From assembly GCA_900752975.1 (NCBI GenBank), contig CAADXH010000124.1:1-15468 (forward strand): a stretch of DNA of 15,468 nucleotides, in the 5' to 3' direction. Both the position numbers and the translations under genes were made by a program. Shown piece after piece: positions 1 through 6,661 of this stretch. This DNA comes from Bacilli bacterium (lineage in GTDB: Bacteria; Bacillota_I; Bacilli_A; ML615J-28; CAG-313). The notes under the pieces are model-generated. The model saw only the letters and a program-made list of their open reading frames with translations. It searched no databases and was not told the origin of the DNA. How positions within the stretch are numbered: the stretch's first letter is position 1; each line of letters starts with the position of its first letter.

Positions 1-127
1 AAGTTTTATGATGAATATATCAAATTTTATAGACCAAATTTACAAAATAATTTCGCTTATAAATAAGATTTTTTTTGTAAAAGTGTAAAGTTATTGACAC
101 TAAAGCACATAAATTATATTTGAACAA
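1..127. other. AT-rich stretch beyond the recognised intron, no gene
   Basis: This very AT-rich stretch lies downstream (in minus-strand sense) of the recognisable group II intron sequence. I find no open frame of useful length on either strand and no start of a reverse transcriptase. A weak hairpin, AGTGT/ACACT at 82-101, is present. It is either the beginning of intron domain IV, with the reverse transcriptase further out, or flanking DNA after a truncated intron. The window edge prevents a decision. Confidence 0.5.
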
Positions 128-467
128 AGTTAGTGTTATCACTCTAACCCAAACACTTAATGTTTCTTTTAAGTAGACTATTGTACTTTACTTATGAGGC
201 CTCACGGGGTAAGTTGATAATCTCTTGTTCTTTACAACCTCTTGATTTACTGTTTTGAGTTTACGTTTATCTTTTAGACTTCGGTTTGTTGTGCACCTTA
301 TCTCTCATTTAGCCTTATATCAAGTTTCTGTTCGTAGGCTCAAAGAACTTGTTATACCACTTCTTTCATCTAAGCATCGCTGCTTTCAACTTGTGGTTCA
401 CTACACTTGGCGGTAAATACCCGTGGCTGAACTTTCATCAGTTAGATTATCAACATGCCCGTCACAC
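128..467 (-). mobile_element. Group II intron 5' portion (bacterial class C-like)
   Basis: On the minus strand, position 467 begins GTGTGACGGGCATG, which fits the GUGYG 5' end of group II introns and resembles the start of the Oceanobacillus iheyensis group IIC intron (comparison from memory). About 335 nt of domain I-III-like RNA follow: a CTGA/TCAG hairpin with a TGAAAGT loop (427-441), an AGCCT/AGGCT pairing (311-315 with 336-340) enclosing an ACTTGATATA segment, a TTACCCCGTGAGGCCTC block (197-213) like the conserved CUUACCCGGGGAGGUCU of IIC introns, and a final AGTGTT/AACACT hairpin (132-157). The intron lies directly after the alpha-operon terminator and in the same direction, which is the known target preference of class C introns (downstream of intrinsic terminator stems). 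Domain V, domain VI, the reverse transcriptase and the 3' splice site are not in the window, so intactness is unknown. Group II identity is well supported; the class is likely. Confidence 0.85.
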
Positions 468-469
468 GC

Positions 470-494
470 AAAAAACACCCTATCACTAGGGTGT
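470..494 (-). terminator. Intrinsic terminator of the S10-spc-alpha operon
   Basis: Read on the minus strand, an 8-bp perfect stem ACACCCTA/TAGGGTGT (475-482 with 487-494) with a GTGA loop is followed by a run of six T (475-470, the first of which closes the stem). It lies about 30 nt past the rplQ stop codon and ends the whole cluster. The plus-strand side has only ATTTTATT, so termination in the opposite direction would be weaker. The stem and T-run are intact despite the intron beginning two bases later. Confidence 0.93.
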
Positions 495-524
495 ATTTTA
501 TTCACAATTAAATCTAATTAAATA

Positions 525-887
525 TTAGATAAATTCAATAATTGCCATTTCAGTTGCATCGCCACGACGAGGACCAAGTTTTAAAACTCTTGTGTAACCA
601 CCATTACGATCTACATACTTAGGAGCAATTTCATTAAATAATTTTTGAATCGCATAATTTCCTTCTGCATCTTTTTCAAAACGAACTATTTGAGCTGCTT
701 GACGACGAGAAGCAAGAGTGTTTTTCTTACCTAATGTTACCATTCTATCAGCTAATCTTTTTAGTTCTTTTGCTTTTGCTTCAGTAGTTTCAATACGACC
801 ATTTATAATTAAATCAGTGATTAAATCGCGAAGTAATGCTTTTCTAGGACTACTTTTACGACTTAATTTACGATAACCTAATGACAT
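525..887 (-). CDS. rplQ: 50S ribosomal protein L17
   Basis: L17 is a large-subunit protein near the peptide exit side of the ribosome. The 120-residue product has the family N-terminus MSLGYRKLSRKSSPRKALLR, the ITDLIINGRIETTEAKAKE segment (about 23-41) and the C-terminal YTRVLKLGPRRGDATEMAIIE block. Its length matches Gram-positive L17. The ATG is preceded by AGGAG at 9 nt. It is the last gene of the alpha block, as in Bacillus, 20 nt after rpoA, and is followed by the operon terminator. The ECF-transporter and truA genes that often follow rplQ in Firmicutes are not in the window; the intron is there instead. Confidence 0.97.
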   Translation of the reverse strand: MSLGYRKLSRKSSPRKALLRDLITDLIINGRIETTEAKAKELKRLADRMVTLGKKNTLASRRQAAQIVRFEKDAEGNYAIQKLFNEIAPKYVDRNGGYTRVLKLGPRRGDATEMAIIEFI

Positions 888-907
888 ATTTTTTATCTCC
901 TCTTCTA

Positions 908-2014
908 CTATTCTTCGTCTGATTCATCATCATCATCTAAGAATGATGCACCAGTACTATTTTTAAGATCTAAACCAATCTCGCGAAGTTTTTGTACAAC
1001 TTCTTTCAATGACTTACGACCTAAGTTACGAACTTTCATCATTTCTTCTTCAGTCTTTTGTGTTAATTCACCAACAGTATTAATGTTAGCACGTTTTAGA
1101 CAGTTATAAGAACGAACTGATAAATCAAGATCTTCAATTTTACGATCCAATTTGCTATTGGTAACTACTTCTTCTTTTTGAGTCATGTTCTCACTTTGTT
1201 TGATATAAGTATTTAAATCTTCAATAATTGAGAAATGTTCATCTAAGAATTTCGCAGCCATACTTAATGCGTTAGTAGCTTTAATGCTGCCATTTGTCCA
1301 AACTTCAAGTGTTAATAAATCACAATCAAAGTTGTCTTCATATCTTGTTTTAGTTACATCATAACGACATTTTGTAATTGGTGTAAAAATTGAATCAATT
1401 GGAAGAAGTCCTACTATTCTATTATTGCCTTCTTTACAGAAACGCTTATTTTCTTCAGCATTAACATAGCCAACACCATTTCTGATAAGTATTTCCATTT
1501 CAAATTTACCACCTGCAGATAGTGTCGCAATAGGTTGGTCAACATTTACAATTCGAATTACTTCAGTAGAATCTAATGAAATATCACTAGCTTTAATTAC
1601 TCTTGTATATTGTAAATCTTCTTCTTTGACGCCAGCTTTCTTTTGTTCTTCTATACTAGGAAGAGCAACAGATATTTGTAAATGACAAAGTTCATTGTCA
1701 TCATTGTATTCACCTTTTTCATTTTTATCAAAGTTGATTGTAAAAATAATTGTTTTAAGGTTTAAAATTATTTCAGTTACATCTTCTCTAACATAAGGAA
1801 CTGCACAGAATTCATGTTCAACACCTTCCATATGAATTGCAACAATCGCTGCGCCTGGAAGTGATGATAATAACACTCTTCTTAAAGCATTACCAATTGT
1901 TATACCATATCCACGTTCTAGTGGGCTTAATACTATTTTACAATAATTAGGATCTGCTATTCCTGAATCATTAACAAATTTTAATTCTGGTCGAATAAAT
2001 TTAATTTTTCTCAC
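908..2014 (-). CDS. rpoA: DNA-directed RNA polymerase subunit alpha
   Basis: Alpha dimerises to nucleate RNA polymerase assembly and contacts upstream promoter DNA. The start is GTG with AGGAGG 6 nt upstream. The N-terminal domain holds LSPLERGYGITIGNALRRVL (about 29-48) and SSLPGAAI, the dimer and beta-contact region. A linker at about 270-286 leads to the C-terminal domain (about 287-352), which keeps the UP-element-binding residues: R301 and N304 in VRSYNCLKR and N330, G332, K334, S335 in RNLGRKS. At 368 residues it is much longer than the roughly 314 of Bacillus subtilis. The extra length is an insertion of about 30 residues in N-terminal subdomain 2 (about 94-140, charged) and an acidic tail (DDDDESDEE) after the C-terminal domain. 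An 81-nt gap with two hairpins separates it from rpsK. Confidence 0.97.
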   Translation of the reverse strand: MRKIKFIRPELKFVNDSGIADPNYCKIVLSPLERGYGITIGNALRRVLLSSLPGAAIVAIHMEGVEHEFCAVPYVREDVTEIILNLKTIIFTINFDKNEKGEYNDDNELCHLQISVALPSIEEQKKAGVKEEDLQYTRVIKASDISLDSTEVIRIVNVDQPIATLSAGGKFEMEILIRNGVGYVNAEENKRFCKEGNNRIVGLLPIDSIFTPITKCRYDVTKTRYEDNFDCDLLTLEVWTNGSIKATNALSMAAKFLDEHFSIIEDLNTYIKQSENMTQKEEVVTNSKLDRKIEDLDLSVRSYNCLKRANINTVGELTQKTEEEMMKVRNLGRKSLKEVVQKLREIGLDLKNSTGASFLDDDDESDEE

Positions 2015-2050
2015 TTTTTTCCTCCTAATATAAATGATTTGAAATATTCT

Positions 2051-2084
2051 GTATTTTTTTGAAATACTGCTATTACAAATAGCA
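2051..2084 (-). other. Two abutting hairpins in the rpsK-rpoA spacer
   Basis: The 81-nt gap between rpsK and rpoA is the longest inside the cluster. Read in the sense direction, it carries TGCTATT/AATAGCA (7 bp, loop TGT, 2068-2084) directly followed by GTATTT/AAATAC (6 bp, loop CAAAA, 2051-2067). Neither is followed by a T-run, so they do not look like terminators. The rpoA ribosome binding site lies about 25 nt further on. They could be an mRNA processing or stability element, or coincidental pairing in AT-rich DNA; the function is unknown. Confidence 0.5.
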
Positions 2085-2095
2085 TTTATTAGTTA

Positions 2096-2482
2096 TTAGC
2101 CACGAGGTCGTTTTGGAGGACGACATCCATTGTGAGGAACTGGTGTAACATCTTGAATTGAAATAATGTCAAGACCAGCTACTTGTAATGAACGAATAGC
2201 TGCTTCACGACCAGGGCCTGGGCCTTTAACAGTAACTTCTACTTTTTGCATACCATTATCCATTGCTGCTTTAGCACATGCTTCTGAAGCCATTTGTGCT
2301 GCGAATGGAGTTGATTTTTTACTACCTTTAAAGCCAACTGCTCCTGCGCTACTCCATGATACTACATTTCCTACTGGATCTGTAATTGTTACAATTGTAT
2401 TATTAAATGTTGAATGAATATGTGCAACACCTAAAGGTATATTCTTTCTTACACGACGTTTACGAACTACTTTACGAGCCAT
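2096..2482 (-). CDS. rpsK: 30S ribosomal protein S11
   Basis: S11 sits on the small-subunit platform near the E site and helps shape the mRNA exit region. The 128-residue product shows the family pattern: basic N-terminus (RKVVRKRRVRKNIP), GVAHIHSTFNNTIVTITD (about 18-35), SSAGAVGFKGSKKSTPFAAQ, VKGPGPGREAAIRSL and the C-terminal DVTPVPHNGCRPPKRPRG. The tail ends PKRPRG rather than the more usual PKRRRV, a minor variation. Its ATG follows AGGAGG by 8 nt. It lies 12 nt after rpsM. The next gene is rpoA rather than rpsD, the Firmicutes arrangement. Confidence 0.97.
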   Translation of the reverse strand: MARKVVRKRRVRKNIPLGVAHIHSTFNNTIVTITDPVGNVVSWSSAGAVGFKGSKKSTPFAAQMASEACAKAAMDNGMQKVEVTVKGPGPGREAAIRSLQVAGLDIISIQDVTPVPHNGCRPPKRPRG

Positions 2483-2494
2483 TTTCTACGCCTC

Positions 2495-2860
2495 CTATTT
2501 CTTCTTATTAGCTACAGTCTTAGCTGGGCCTTTACGAGTACGAGCATTAGTTCTTGTTCTTTGTCCACGAACTGGTAAACCTTTACGATGACGTAAGCCA
2601 CGGTAACTGCCAATTTCCATTAGACGTTTAATATTTAATGCTACTTCACGACGTAAATCACCTTCAACGTGACGTTTAGCTACTTCTTGACGAATTGCTG
2701 TTAATTCGTTTTCAGATAAATCTTTTACTCTTTTTTCTGGATCAACATTTGCTGCTTTTAAAATTTCAAGAGCAGTAGGTCTGCCGATACCATAGATATA
2801 TGTTAGGGATATTGATACGTGTTTATCACTAGGAATATCCACACCAGATATACGTGCCAT
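2495..2860 (-). CDS. rpsM: 30S ribosomal protein S13
   Basis: S13 is a head protein of the small subunit that contacts P-site tRNA and forms bridges to the large subunit. The 121-residue sequence starts MARISGVDIPSDKHVSISLT, has the helix-two-turn-helix segment TYIYGIGRPTALEIL (about 20-34), the RGLRHRKGLPVRGQRTRTNA block, and the basic tRNA-contacting tail ARTRKGPAKTVANKKK. Length and ends are typical. AGGAGG lies 12 nt before the ATG, slightly far. It is the first gene of the alpha block and starts 21 nt after rpmJ. Confidence 0.97.
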   Translation of the reverse strand: MARISGVDIPSDKHVSISLTYIYGIGRPTALEILKAANVDPEKRVKDLSENELTAIRQEVAKRHVEGDLRREVALNIKRLMEIGSYRGLRHRKGLPVRGQRTRTNARTRKGPAKTVANKKK

Positions 2861-2881
2861 ATTTCTTATAAGCCTCCTATA

Positions 2882-2998
2882 TTATCCTTGTCTTTGTTTG
2901 TGTTTAGGATATGCTGAGCATATTACCATAACACGTCCATGTCTTTTAATTACTTTACATTTATCACAAATGGGTTTAACTGATGGTCTAACCTTCAT
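2882..2998 (-). CDS. rpmJ: 50S ribosomal protein L36, zinc-binding form
   Basis: This 38-codon gene encodes MKVRPSVKPICDKCKVIKR, then HGRVMVICSAYPKHKQRQG. L36 stabilises domain VI and neighbouring 23S rRNA. The zinc ligands C11, C14, C27 and H33 are all present, so this is the zinc-containing (C+) paralogue. The CSAYPKH spacing is one residue longer than the CENPKH common in Bacillus and resembles the 38-residue form seen in many other bacteria. ATG at 2998 follows AGGAGG by 7 nt. It sits between infA and rpsM, its usual position. Confidence 0.96.
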   Translation of the reverse strand: MKVRPSVKPICDKCKVIKRHGRVMVICSAYPKHKQRQG

Positions 2999-3009
2999 TT
3001 TTGAACCTC

Positions 3010-3243
3010 CTATAATTTTTTATTTATATAACGGCGTGTTATACGTCCACGTGTTAAATCGTATGGTGATATTTCAACAAGCACTTTATCACCTGGTAAA
3101 ATGCGTATTGTATGCATGCGGATTTTACCAGAAACGTGGGCCGTGATTACTTGTTCATTTGCAGTTAGTTTAACTTTAAATACTGTATTTGGTAAAACTT
3201 CTACAACTGTTCCTTCCATTTCGAAAACATCATCTTTTGACAT
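3010..3243 (-). CDS. infA: Translation initiation factor IF-1
   Basis: IF-1 binds the 30S A site during initiation and promotes IF-2 and IF-3 activity. The 77-residue product is a single S1-like OB fold with the family motifs FEMEGTVVEVLPNTVFKVKL, AHVSGKIRMHTIRILPGDKV and ISPYDLTRGRITRRY. It is about 5 residues longer than the usual 72, through a short basic C-terminal tail (INKKL). The map stop and infA start overlap as TAATG, implying translational coupling; an AAAGGAG lies about 11 nt upstream inside map. The KOW-domain gene found between map and infA in some Bacilli is absent. Confidence 0.97.
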   Translation of the reverse strand: MSKDDVFEMEGTVVEVLPNTVFKVKLTANEQVITAHVSGKIRMHTIRILPGDKVLVEISPYDLTRGRITRRYINKKL

Positions 3244-4007
3244 TAATTTTCATTCTCCTTTAATTTAGTTAATATTTCACACCCATCATCAGTAATTACG
3301 ATTGTGTTTTCATAATGTGCACTGTCTTTATGATCAGCGGTAATAGTTGTCCAATCATCTGCAAGAACTCTAACTTTGTATGTTCCAGCAGTTATCATTG
3401 GTTCAATTGCAAGGGTCATACCTTTTCTTAGAATTAAGCCATGACCTGGTTCACCATAGTTTGGGATTGCAGGATCTTCATGCATTTTAGTTCCAATACC
3501 ATGACCGGTAAAATCTCTTACAACACCATAGCCAAAACTTTCGGCATATTGTTGAACAGCATGTGATATATCAGATAACCTATTGTTAGGTTTAGCCTGT
3601 TTTATACCTTCAAAGAATGATTGTTTTGTTACTTCAACTAGTTTTCTTCTTTCTGCACTTACATTTCCACATAAGTGAGTACGTGCAGCATCTCCATGAT
3701 ATCCTTTGTAGATTGCTCCAATATCAATGGAAATTATATCACCATCTTTTAAAATTGTTTTTGCACTTGGAATTCCATGAATTACAACTTCATTTATAGA
3801 AGCACATATTGATGCAGGAAAGCCATTATAATTTAAGAATGATGGAATGGCTCCATGCGATGTTATAACATCAAAAGCTATTTTGTCTAATTCTTTAGTA
3901 GAAACACCAGGTTTTATTGCTTTTCTTACTGCATCATGTGCAAGGGCAACAATATAGCCAGCTTCCTTCATTAAATTAATTTCTCTTTCGCTCTTAATTG
4001 TAACCAT
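3243..4007 (-). CDS. map: Methionine aminopeptidase, type I
   Basis: This enzyme removes the initiator methionine from new proteins after deformylation, using a two-metal centre in the cytoplasm. The 254-residue pita-bread fold is a compact type Ia enzyme without an N-terminal zinc domain. The five metal ligands can be placed: D95 (IDIGA), D106 (HGDAART), H169 (TGHGIG), E202 (AIEPM) and E233 (HYENT). The substrate-contacting histidines H77 (VIHGIP) and H176 (KMHEDP) are also present. It overlaps the adk stop as TAATG and has GGAGG 4 nt upstream. It is expected to be catalytically competent. Confidence 0.97.
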   Translation of the reverse strand: MVTIKSEREINLMKEAGYIVALAHDAVRKAIKPGVSTKELDKIAFDVITSHGAIPSFLNYNGFPASICASINEVVIHGIPSAKTILKDGDIISIDIGAIYKGYHGDAARTHLCGNVSAERRKLVEVTKQSFFEGIKQAKPNNRLSDISHAVQQYAESFGYGVVRDFTGHGIGTKMHEDPAIPNYGEPGHGLILRKGMTLAIEPMITAGTYKVRVLADDWTTITADHKDSAHYENTIVITDDGCEILTKLKENEN

Positions 4008-4651
4008 TATGCCTCCAAAGTTTTAATAATATCATTGACAGTATCTTCTATTGTACCATTACTATCAATTGATACTAGTTTTCCAAGTTTATCATAATAA
4101 TCAACCAAAGGTCTTGTTTGCTTATTATATACATCTAATCGACTCATTACAGTCTCTTCGTTGTCATCCTTTCTTGTAAATAGTGGGGTATTACATATAT
4201 CACATACACCTTCTTTTTTTGGTGGATATGTAATCAAGTTATAACCTTTGCCACATTTTGGACAACTTCTACGATTAACTATTCTTCTAACAATTAAATC
4301 ATCATCAACTTCCAAGTTGATAGCCGCATCAAGTGTTATACCAAGTTCATCTAAAATCTCAGTCAAACTTTCTGCTTGAGCAATTGTTCGAGGATAGCCA
4401 TCTAGCAAGAAACCATTTTCACAGTCTTTTTGTTGTAATCTTTCTTTAACAATTTCGTTTGTAATATCATCAGGAACTAAGTTCCCTTTATCAATGTAAG
4501 TTTTTGCTATTAATCCCATTGGGGTTTTCTTTTCGATTGCATCTCTAAATATTTCACCTGTTGAAATGTGAGGTACACGGTAGTGCTCTTTAAGCACTGC
4601 CGCATAACTCCCTTTTCCTGATCCAGGTGCACCCATTAAAATCAAGTGCAT
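4007..4651 (-). CDS. adk: Adenylate kinase, zinc-binding lid
   Basis: Adenylate kinase catalyses ATP + AMP = 2 ADP and sets the cell's adenylate balance. The 214-residue long-form enzyme has the P-loop GAPGSGKGS (8-16), the AMP-site segment STGEIFR (30-36), DGYPRT (84-89) and a lid with four cysteines, C130, C133, C150 and C153 (CPKC and CDIC), the structural zinc site typical of Gram-positive enzymes. The P-loop continues GKGSYA where GKGTQA is usual, and DGYPRT replaces DGFPRT; both are mild and the enzyme should be active. It starts 11 nt after secY and overlaps map by TAATG. Confidence 0.97.
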   Translation of the reverse strand: MHLILMGAPGSGKGSYAAVLKEHYRVPHISTGEIFRDAIEKKTPMGLIAKTYIDKGNLVPDDITNEIVKERLQQKDCENGFLLDGYPRTIAQAESLTEILDELGITLDAAINLEVDDDLIVRRIVNRRSCPKCGKGYNLITYPPKKEGVCDICNTPLFTRKDDNEETVMSRLDVYNKQTRPLVDYYDKLGKLVSIDSNGTIEDTVNDIIKTLEA

Positions 4652-4662
4652 AAACCTATCAC

Positions 4663-5997
4663 CTATTCAATGAAACCACGATACTCTTGAGATTGAGAAG
4701 TAGTTTGCATTTGTTTTACGGTTTCAATTGCAACACCAACAACGATCATTAAGCTTGTACCACCGATTTGAACTGAAGAAGGTAAATCAGGGAATACTGC
4801 TGATACGATAATTGGTAATGCTGCTAATATTGCAAGATATGTAGCACCAAGTAAAGTAACTTTAAACAATACTTTTGAAATATGTTGTGCAGTTGCTTCA
4901 CCAGGTTTAATACCAGGAATATAAGCATTTTGTTTCTTTAAATTATCTGCCATCTTATCAGGGTCTATTTGTAAGAATGAATAGAAGAAAGCAAATACAA
5001 ATATTAGAATCATGTAAATTGCGAAACCAATTGGTTTTTGGTAATTAAATACACAATCCCACCATTGATTAATTTCTTTACCACTTTGTTGTAAGAAATT
5101 AATTAAAGTCATTGGTAGAGAAAGTAATGTCGAAGCGAAAATTACCGGTATTACTGAAGCTGTGTTAAGCTTAATTGGAATATTAGAATCTTGTGCACCA
5201 CGTAATTTTGCAGCGGCAGGTCTATTTGCATATTGGATTGGAATCTTACGTTGTAAACCTTCCATCCAAACAACACCAACAACAATCAAAATAAAGAATA
5301 ATAACATCAAACAGAAGAAGAATGGGCCTTGCCATTTTAATGCTCCGTCTGCTGCTTCTCCAACACGGTATTTATATCCATAACCTTCACCAGTTATAAA
5401 ATATTTAACCATAGCAACGATCATTGAAGGGAAACTTGCAACGATACCAGCAACAATCATGATAGAAGTACCACTACCAACACCATGCATTGTAATTTGG
5501 TCAGCTAACCAAAGAACAAATGCTGTACCAGCAGTAAGAACTAATGCCATGTAAATATATGTGAAAATATTATAATCAACATCTGGTATATATTCAAGAT
5601 AATTATATCCATAAGAAACTTTGAAACCAATAATTAAAGCTAAAGCTTGAACAAATGCTAAGAATAAAGCTATATATCTTGTCCAACGATTTAGTTTTTC
5701 TTTACCAGCTTCACCTTCTTCACCCCATTCCTTAAATTGAGGAATGATGTCCATTTGTAATAATTGAACAACGATAGATGAAGTAATGTATGGGCTTACA
5801 CCCAATGCAACAACAGAAAATTGTGATAGAGCACCACCTGTGAAAATATCCAAGAAACCAAAAATATTACTATCTGTTGTTTCTCTAGTGTAATCTAGGA
5901 ATGGAGTAGGAATATGAATTCCTATTCTCCAAACTAGCAAACATAAGGCAGTAAATAATATGCCAAGAACAACTTTCTTAGAAAAGAACTTCTTCAT
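4663..5997 (-). CDS. secY: Preprotein translocase subunit SecY
   Basis: SecY is the channel subunit of the SecYEG translocon in the cytoplasmic membrane. The 444-residue protein shows the expected ten hydrophobic segments, beginning with VVLGILFTALCLLVWRIG (about 9-26). IHIPTPFLD and the GFLDIFTGGALSQFSVVALGV plug region follow, then SPYITSSIVVQLL. The cytosolic ribosome and SecA contact loops are visible as EGLQRKIPIQYANR and MADNLKKQNAYIPGIKPGEAT. The C-terminus after the last helix (IVVGVAIETVKQMQ) is a short TTSQSQEYRGFIE tail. A moderately long aromatic, glycine-rich outer loop (TGEGYGYKYRVGEAADG) is present. It starts just after rplO, the conserved spc-operon position. Confidence 0.98.
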   Translation of the reverse strand: MKKFFSKKVVLGILFTALCLLVWRIGIHIPTPFLDYTRETTDSNIFGFLDIFTGGALSQFSVVALGVSPYITSSIVVQLLQMDIIPQFKEWGEEGEAGKEKLNRWTRYIALFLAFVQALALIIGFKVSYGYNYLEYIPDVDYNIFTYIYMALVLTAGTAFVLWLADQITMHGVGSGTSIMIVAGIVASFPSMIVAMVKYFITGEGYGYKYRVGEAADGALKWQGPFFFCLMLLFFILIVVGVVWMEGLQRKIPIQYANRPAAAKLRGAQDSNIPIKLNTASVIPVIFASTLLSLPMTLINFLQQSGKEINQWWDCVFNYQKPIGFAIYMILIFVFAFFYSFLQIDPDKMADNLKKQNAYIPGIKPGEATAQHISKVLFKVTLLGATYLAILAALPIIVSAVFPDLPSSVQIGGTSLMIVVGVAIETVKQMQTTSQSQEYRGFIE

Positions 5998-5998
5998 A

Positions 5999-6442
5999 TT
6001 AAGCCACCTCTACTGTTCCACCTACTGCGGCAATTTTTTCGGTTGCAGCTTTAGAGAATTTTTGAGCCTTAATTGTTACAGCTTTTGTTAATTCTCCATT
6101 GCTTAAAATTTTCACTCCTTCATACTCTTTTTTAACTAAACCAGCTTGTTTTAATGCTTCAACATCAATAACTGAACCAGCTTCAAATTTATCATTAATA
6201 TCACCAAGATTAACTACTGCAAATTCTTTGCGGTTAATATTAGTGAATCCACGTTTAGGTAGACGTTTGAATAATGGAGTTTGTCCGCCTTCAAATGCTG
6301 GACGAACACCGCCACCGCTACGTGCGTTTTGGCCTTTATGTCCACGAGTAGCAGTTTTACCCATGCCACTACCAACACCACGACCAACACGTTTTTTATA
6401 GTGTCTAGCACCTTCAACAGGTTTTAATTCATTTAAATTCAT
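5999..6442 (-). CDS. rplO: 50S ribosomal protein L15
   Basis: L15 is a late-assembly large-subunit protein whose glycine- and basic-rich N-terminal extension threads through 23S rRNA. The 147-residue product starts MNLNELKPVEGARHYKKRVG and continues with GRGVGSGMGKTATRGHKGQN, GGGVRPAFEGGQTPLFKRLP and KRGFTN, followed by the globular C-terminal half (INDKFEAGSVIDVEAL to TVEVA). Length is typical. AGGAGG lies 7 nt before the ATG. It sits between rpmD and secY, 11 nt after the former. Confidence 0.97.
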   Translation of the reverse strand: MNLNELKPVEGARHYKKRVGRGVGSGMGKTATRGHKGQNARSGGGVRPAFEGGQTPLFKRLPKRGFTNINRKEFAVVNLGDINDKFEAGSVIDVEALKQAGLVKKEYEGVKILSNGELTKAVTIKAQKFSKAATEKIAAVGGTVEVA

Positions 6443-6453
6443 ACTAGTACCTC

Positions 6454-6651
6454 CTATCCTTCGATAACACTTACTAAGTGTCCAACTGTTTTAATCATAC
6501 CGCGGATAGCTTCATTATCAACTTTAACAACTTCTTGTTGCATCTTAGTTAAACCAAGAGCTTTTAAAGTGTCACGTTGATTTTTAGGACAGCAAATAGG
6601 ACTTTTAACTAATTTAATTTTTACAGTTTTAACTTCTTTAGCTTTTTTCAT
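6454..6651 (-). CDS. rpmD: 50S ribosomal protein L30
   Basis: L30 is a small bacterial-type large-subunit protein. The product MKKAKEVKTVKIKLVKSPI followed by CCPKNQRDTLKALGLTKMQQ and the C-terminal VGHLVSVIEG matches the ferredoxin-like fold of the family (about 60 residues). Two in-frame ATGs compete: 6660, which abuts the rpsE stop and has no room for a ribosome binding site, and 6651, which has AGGA about 8 nt upstream. I chose 6651 (65 residues); from 6660 it would be 68. The CC pair replaces the common IGRP motif start and is an oddity of this lineage. Confidence 0.93.
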   Translation of the reverse strand: MKKAKEVKTVKIKLVKSPICCPKNQRDTLKALGLTKMQQEVVKVDNEAIRGMIKTVGHLVSVIEG

Positions 6652-6661
6652 ATTTATCATC

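Noticed and set aside
56..76. CTTAT/ATAAG followed by a run of T on the plus strand, terminator-like
   Set aside because: The stem is 5 AT-rich base pairs with a 2-nt loop, too weak and too tight to be a credible terminator.
94..120. Plus-strand TTGACA with TATATT 15 nt downstream
   Set aside because: The spacer is too short for a good sigma-A promoter, and nothing on the plus strand downstream would be expressed. It is probably chance in AT-rich DNA.
2015..2095. Possible internal terminator or promoter between rpsK and rpoA
   Set aside because: Neither hairpin is followed by a T-run, and no paired -35/-10 elements with suitable spacing are visible, so only the hairpins are reported.
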